Assembly (NCBI GenBank): GCA_035252015.1
Contig: DATFDP010000044.1
Location: 10,702-74,701 of the forward strand
DNA length: 64,000 bases
Source: JAICWP01 sp035252015
GTDB lineage: Bacteria; Acidobacteriota; Terriglobia; Terriglobales; Acidobacteriaceae
Reading direction: 5' to 3'
How positions within the stretch are numbered: the first letter of the stretch is position 1; each line of letters begins with the position of its first letter. The notes beneath the pieces are model-generated. The model saw only the letters and a list, made by a program, of their open reading frames with translations, had not been told where the DNA came from and did no database searches. The translations under genes were made by a program, and so were the position numbers. Below, one piece after another: positions 61,619-64,000 of this stretch.

Positions 61619-63523
61619 TCAGCTGGCGATCTCTGCGGGGCAGGGCTGACTCGCGCCCACATTCGTGGCGCACCACTGGCTAAGTACGTAAAGCGCCCAG
61701 GGGCGCGACCATGAGGTGCGCCCTGCAAGAAAGGAGCTCCAGACCCCGCGCACCGCGTGGCCTTCCAGATAGCCGGCCAACGGCCCTTCATCCCATTCTC
61801 GAAACTGCTGCTGCAATTGGTCGCGCAACTCATCGCGCAGCCACTGCTCGAAGGGCAGCGTGAAACCCCGCTTGGGACGATGCACGACCTCCTGCGGCAA
61901 TAGATCGCGAACCGCATTTACCAGCAGATATTTCGGAAAGCCGGGTCGCAGCTTCTGGCCGGGCGGCAAGGTAAACAGAAACTCCACCAGCTTGTGGTCC
62001 AGCAGCGGCACCCTGACCTCGAGCCCGTGCGCCATGCTCATGCAGTCGGTGTCGCGCAACAGTGTATTGAGCAGGTAATTACGCAGCTCGAGGTAGGAAA
62101 CACGGTTCACGTCATCAAACCCGCGAGCTTGCGTCATGGCAGCGCGCAGCGGCTGCACAGCTCGCTCCCAGGTTCCGTTGCCGCCATCCTTCAGCATTCT
62201 GCGCTGCTGTTCTGGAATAAATAACATCCTTGCCACTGCATAAGAAGGAGCGCCGCCCTCTGCGTCAAGAAGCACGTGGAACTTGCGAACCTTGTCGCTG
62301 GAATCCAATGCTCTCAGGCCATGGCCAATCGCATTTCCTAAGTAACGCGGAACCAGGCGGCGTAATCTTTCCATCCGCGGAACGCTGCGGAAAGTCTCAT
62401 AACCGGCAAAGACCTCGTCCCCTCCCAGGCCGCTGAGCGCCACTTTGAAGCCCGCTCTCCTGGCTTCGCGGGAAACCATGAAGGTGTTGATCCCGTCCAC
62501 GCTCGGCTGGTCCATCGCCCGCAAGGCATGGGGAATAGCCTCGATTACGTCCGACTGGGAAACCACAATCTCGCTGTGATCGGTGCGGAACTTTTGCGCC
62601 ACCTGGCGCGAAAAATCGGACTCCGTAAAATCTTGTTCCTGAAACACCAGGGAAAAGGTGCCGATGTTGGGGGTTCCCAGCCGGTGGAGCGCGGCGACGA
62701 TCGCGCTGGAGTCAATTCCTCCCGAGAGAAACACCCCGATGGGTACATCGCTGACGCAGCGCAAACAAACCGCCTCATTGAGCAGATCGGCCACCTCTCG
62801 TTCGACTTGCCTGGCGTCCGTGCAATGCGGCCGAGCCGGTGGCTGCAGCTCCCAGTAGGCGATGTCCTCCGTATCATCCGCCTTCCACAGCAGGCAATGG
62901 CCTGGGGCCAGCGCGGCAATGCCCTCAATGATGGTTTCCGGCTCGTAAATCGAACCGAAACTCAGGTATTGCGCCAGCGCCACCTGGTTCAATCGGCGGG
63001 AAACGCACCCGCTCGCGAGAATCGCCCTCACTTCCGATGCAAAAACCAGCCCGTCATCGGTCATGGCGTAGTAAAGCGGTTTGATTCCCAGCCGGTCGCG
63101 CGCCAAAAACAACTGCTGCTGGCCCGCGTCCCAGATGGCAAACGCAAACATGCCCCGGAATTGCTTCGGGCAGGCGGTTCCCCACTGGCCGTAGGCCTTC
63201 AAAATAACTTCTGTGTCGCAGTGGCTGATGAAGCTGACGCCCTCGGCTTCCAATCTGCGGCGAATCTCAGCGAAGTTATAGACCTCGCCGTTGTACACGA
63301 TCCAATTGCCCGTCTGCGGATCGTGCATGGGCTGATGACCGGCGGGCGAGAGATCGAGAATGGCCAGCCGGCGGTTGGCTAAGCCTACCCGCAGTTTCCC
63401 CGCGGAAATAATCTGCACACCGGAATCGTCAGGGCCGCGGTGGGCAATGGCCTGCGAAGCGCTAGCCAAGGCCTCCATCCCCAGGGAACCCGTTCCATCA
63501 ATGAAACCTGCGATGCCACACAT
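61619..63523 (-). CDS. asnB: Asparagine synthase (glutamine-hydrolysing) type amidotransferase
   Basis: A 634-residue class II glutamine amidotransferase and ATP-dependent synthetase. After Met the nucleophile Cys2 opens CGIAGFIDGTGS; AHRGPDDSGVQ and YNGEVYNF form the glutaminase site. The synthetase half starts near residue 235, with the PP-loop SGGIDSSAIVAAL (about 265), GLGGDEVFAGYETF and DTDCMSMAHGLEVRVPLLDH. Within exopolysaccharide clusters such AsnB homologues probably amidate a sugar acid or donor rather than make free asparagine. It is flanked by a GT2 gene and a methyltransferase on the same strand. Confidence 0.92.
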   Translation of the reverse strand: MCGIAGFIDGTGSLGMEALASASQAIAHRGPDDSGVQIISAGKLRVGLANRRLAILDLSPAGHQPMHDPQTGNWIVYNGEVYNFAEIRRRLEAEGVSFISHCDTEVILKAYGQWGTACPKQFRGMFAFAIWDAGQQQLFLARDRLGIKPLYYAMTDDGLVFASEVRAILASGCVSRRLNQVALAQYLSFGSIYEPETIIEGIAALAPGHCLLWKADDTEDIAYWELQPPARPHCTDARQVEREVADLLNEAVCLRCVSDVPIGVFLSGGIDSSAIVAALHRLGTPNIGTFSLVFQEQDFTESDFSRQVAQKFRTDHSEIVVSQSDVIEAIPHALRAMDQPSVDGINTFMVSREARRAGFKVALSGLGGDEVFAGYETFRSVPRMERLRRLVPRYLGNAIGHGLRALDSSDKVRKFHVLLDAEGGAPSYAVARMLFIPEQQRRMLKDGGNGTWERAVQPLRAAMTQARGFDDVNRVSYLELRNYLLNTLLRDTDCMSMAHGLEVRVPLLDHKLVEFLFTLPPGQKLRPGFPKYLLVNAVRDLLPQEVVHRPKRGFTLPFEQWLRDELRDQLQQQFREWDEGPLAGYLEGHAVRGVWSSFLAGRTSWSRPWALYVLSQWCATNVGASQPCPAEIAS

Positions 63524-63697
63524 CTAGCGCCACCTCGTCCTGGCCCGCCAGTCGCCTGGGCAGGCATGTCCCCGTTTACTTCGCGAAGCCAGTGGTGGCA
63601 CCCGATTCCCCACAGCTACACAGCTTCTTGCGGTTGGAATTGCCGAATGTTTGCTGGAATTGAAACGCATTCTAATGCACTTCCGTGCAGGTAGCAA

Positions 63698-64000
63698 TCA
63701 ACTTATTAGCTTCGTTTCCTCGTACACAGGCTGGTCAGACGCAGTAGAGCTCTCTGAAACCCGGACCGGGCTTGCTGCGATCCTCATCTGCTTCTGTTCC
63801 CACTGCTTGATCACGACGAATTGCTGAAAGATGGCGTGCATCACGCAAAAATGAAAGCCGTGCACGCCGTCCAGAAATCCCAGACGTAAGAAGTACATGT
63901 ACAGAAAGAAAAACAAGGCGCGCCCCGGCAAGTGCGGCCAGATGTAATGCTTGATGAAGCGCTTGCGCTCCGCCTGATTGCCCCACAGTCGCCGCTTGAC
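63698..64000 (-). CDS. GT2 family glycosyltransferase, C-terminal part (5' end outside window)
   Basis: The minus-strand frame is open to the end of the window, so only the last 100 residues are present. ERKRFIKHYIWPHLPGRALF, followed by FLYMYFLRLGFLDGVHGF and FCVMHAIFQQF, is the membrane-associated C-terminus of WaaE/KdtX-type GT2 glycosyltransferases, where aromatic-rich helices bind the membrane. The final 25 residues are polar. The start and the GT-A domain lie beyond base 64000. The gap to asnB (174 bases) contains no gene. It belongs to the polysaccharide operon below it. Confidence 0.8.
   Translation of the reverse strand, partial: VKRRLWGNQAERKRFIKHYIWPHLPGRALFFFLYMYFLRLGFLDGVHGFHFCVMHAIFQQFVVIKQWEQKQMRIAASPVRVSESSTASDQPVYEETKLIS

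Noticed and set aside
1..64000. Search by eye for tRNA, rRNA, CRISPR arrays, insertion sequences and phage genes.
   Set aside because: No T-loop plus acceptor-stem pattern, spaced repeats, transposase or integrase motifs were found.

Overview
The window (about 57-58% GC by eye) looks like a chromosomal segment of an acidobacterium (Acidobacteriota, probably class Terriglobia). Two very long TonB-dependent receptors start with a carboxypeptidase-regulatory-like domain (the Oar-like type abundant in that phylum). There are many exported enzymes with Tat or Sec signals, a sulfatase-TPR protein, small Fis-type HTH proteins, and a mixture of plant-polymer, sugar-acid and exopolysaccharide genes typical of soil acidobacteria. 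No rRNA, tRNA, insertion sequence, prophage or CRISPR array was recognised. The phylum call is inference.

Layout. 1-3.6 kb: a truncated sugar porter, then secreted GH5 and GH39 glycosidases on the plus strand, facing an Oar-like receptor (3.7-7.1 kb). 7.3-17.8 kb: a small exported protein that appears frameshifted, a sulfatase-TPR protein, a three-gene operon of exported hydrolases (M28 peptidase, class A beta-lactamase-like protein, M14 carboxypeptidase), a metallo-beta-lactamase-fold protein and an ECHDC3-like hydratase. 17.8-25.3 kb: a Tat-signal-bearing queuosine-salvage (DUF2419/Qng1-like) protein diverging from a Tat-signal-bearing cytidine deaminase, then an MFS transporter, phosphoketolase and acetate kinase. 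25.4-29.3 kb: a hypothetical membrane protein, an ExeA-type ATPase fused to an OmpA domain, and an SPFH protein. 29.5-38.6 kb: a carbohydrate locus with an atypical GH29, a second Oar-like receptor, a divergent LacI-type regulator, an exported DUF1080 protein next to a Tat-type Gfo/Idh/MocA oxidoreductase, and a FAH-family sugar-acid enzyme. 38.7-45.9 kb: an SDR / fused CoA-transferase / CaiB-BaiF / leaderless binding-protein operon that diverges from a RhaT-SMP-30 operon. 46-53 kb: a zinc-ribbon AIM24 protein, then a mechanosensitive channel, glycosyltransferase, trehalose synthase and 4-alpha-glucanotransferase that read as an osmolyte and alpha-glucan module. 53-54.6 kb: a Fis-like regulator with a long, strongly structured leader and an RNase H-like protein. 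54.6-64 kb: an exopolysaccharide operon (GT2, AsnB, methyltransferase, MDR-Gfo/Idh fusion, C5-epimerase-like protein, GT4) followed by a WecA/TagO-type initiating transferase.

How it fits together. The dominant theme is scavenging of polymers and nucleosides at the cell surface. TonB receptors and exported hydrolases release sugars, amino acids and nucleosides, MFS and RhaT carriers take up products, and lactonase, SDR, FAH and phosphoketolase-AckA genes feed sugar-acid and acetyl-phosphate metabolism. The most interesting candidates are the exported Qng1-like protein paired with an exported cytidine deaminase, the exported DUF1080 plus Gfo/Idh pair that matches 3-keto-glycoside chemistry, a switch-like structured leader RNA near 53.7 kb, and an ExeA ATPase carrying OmpA in place of the usual peptidoglycan-binding domain.
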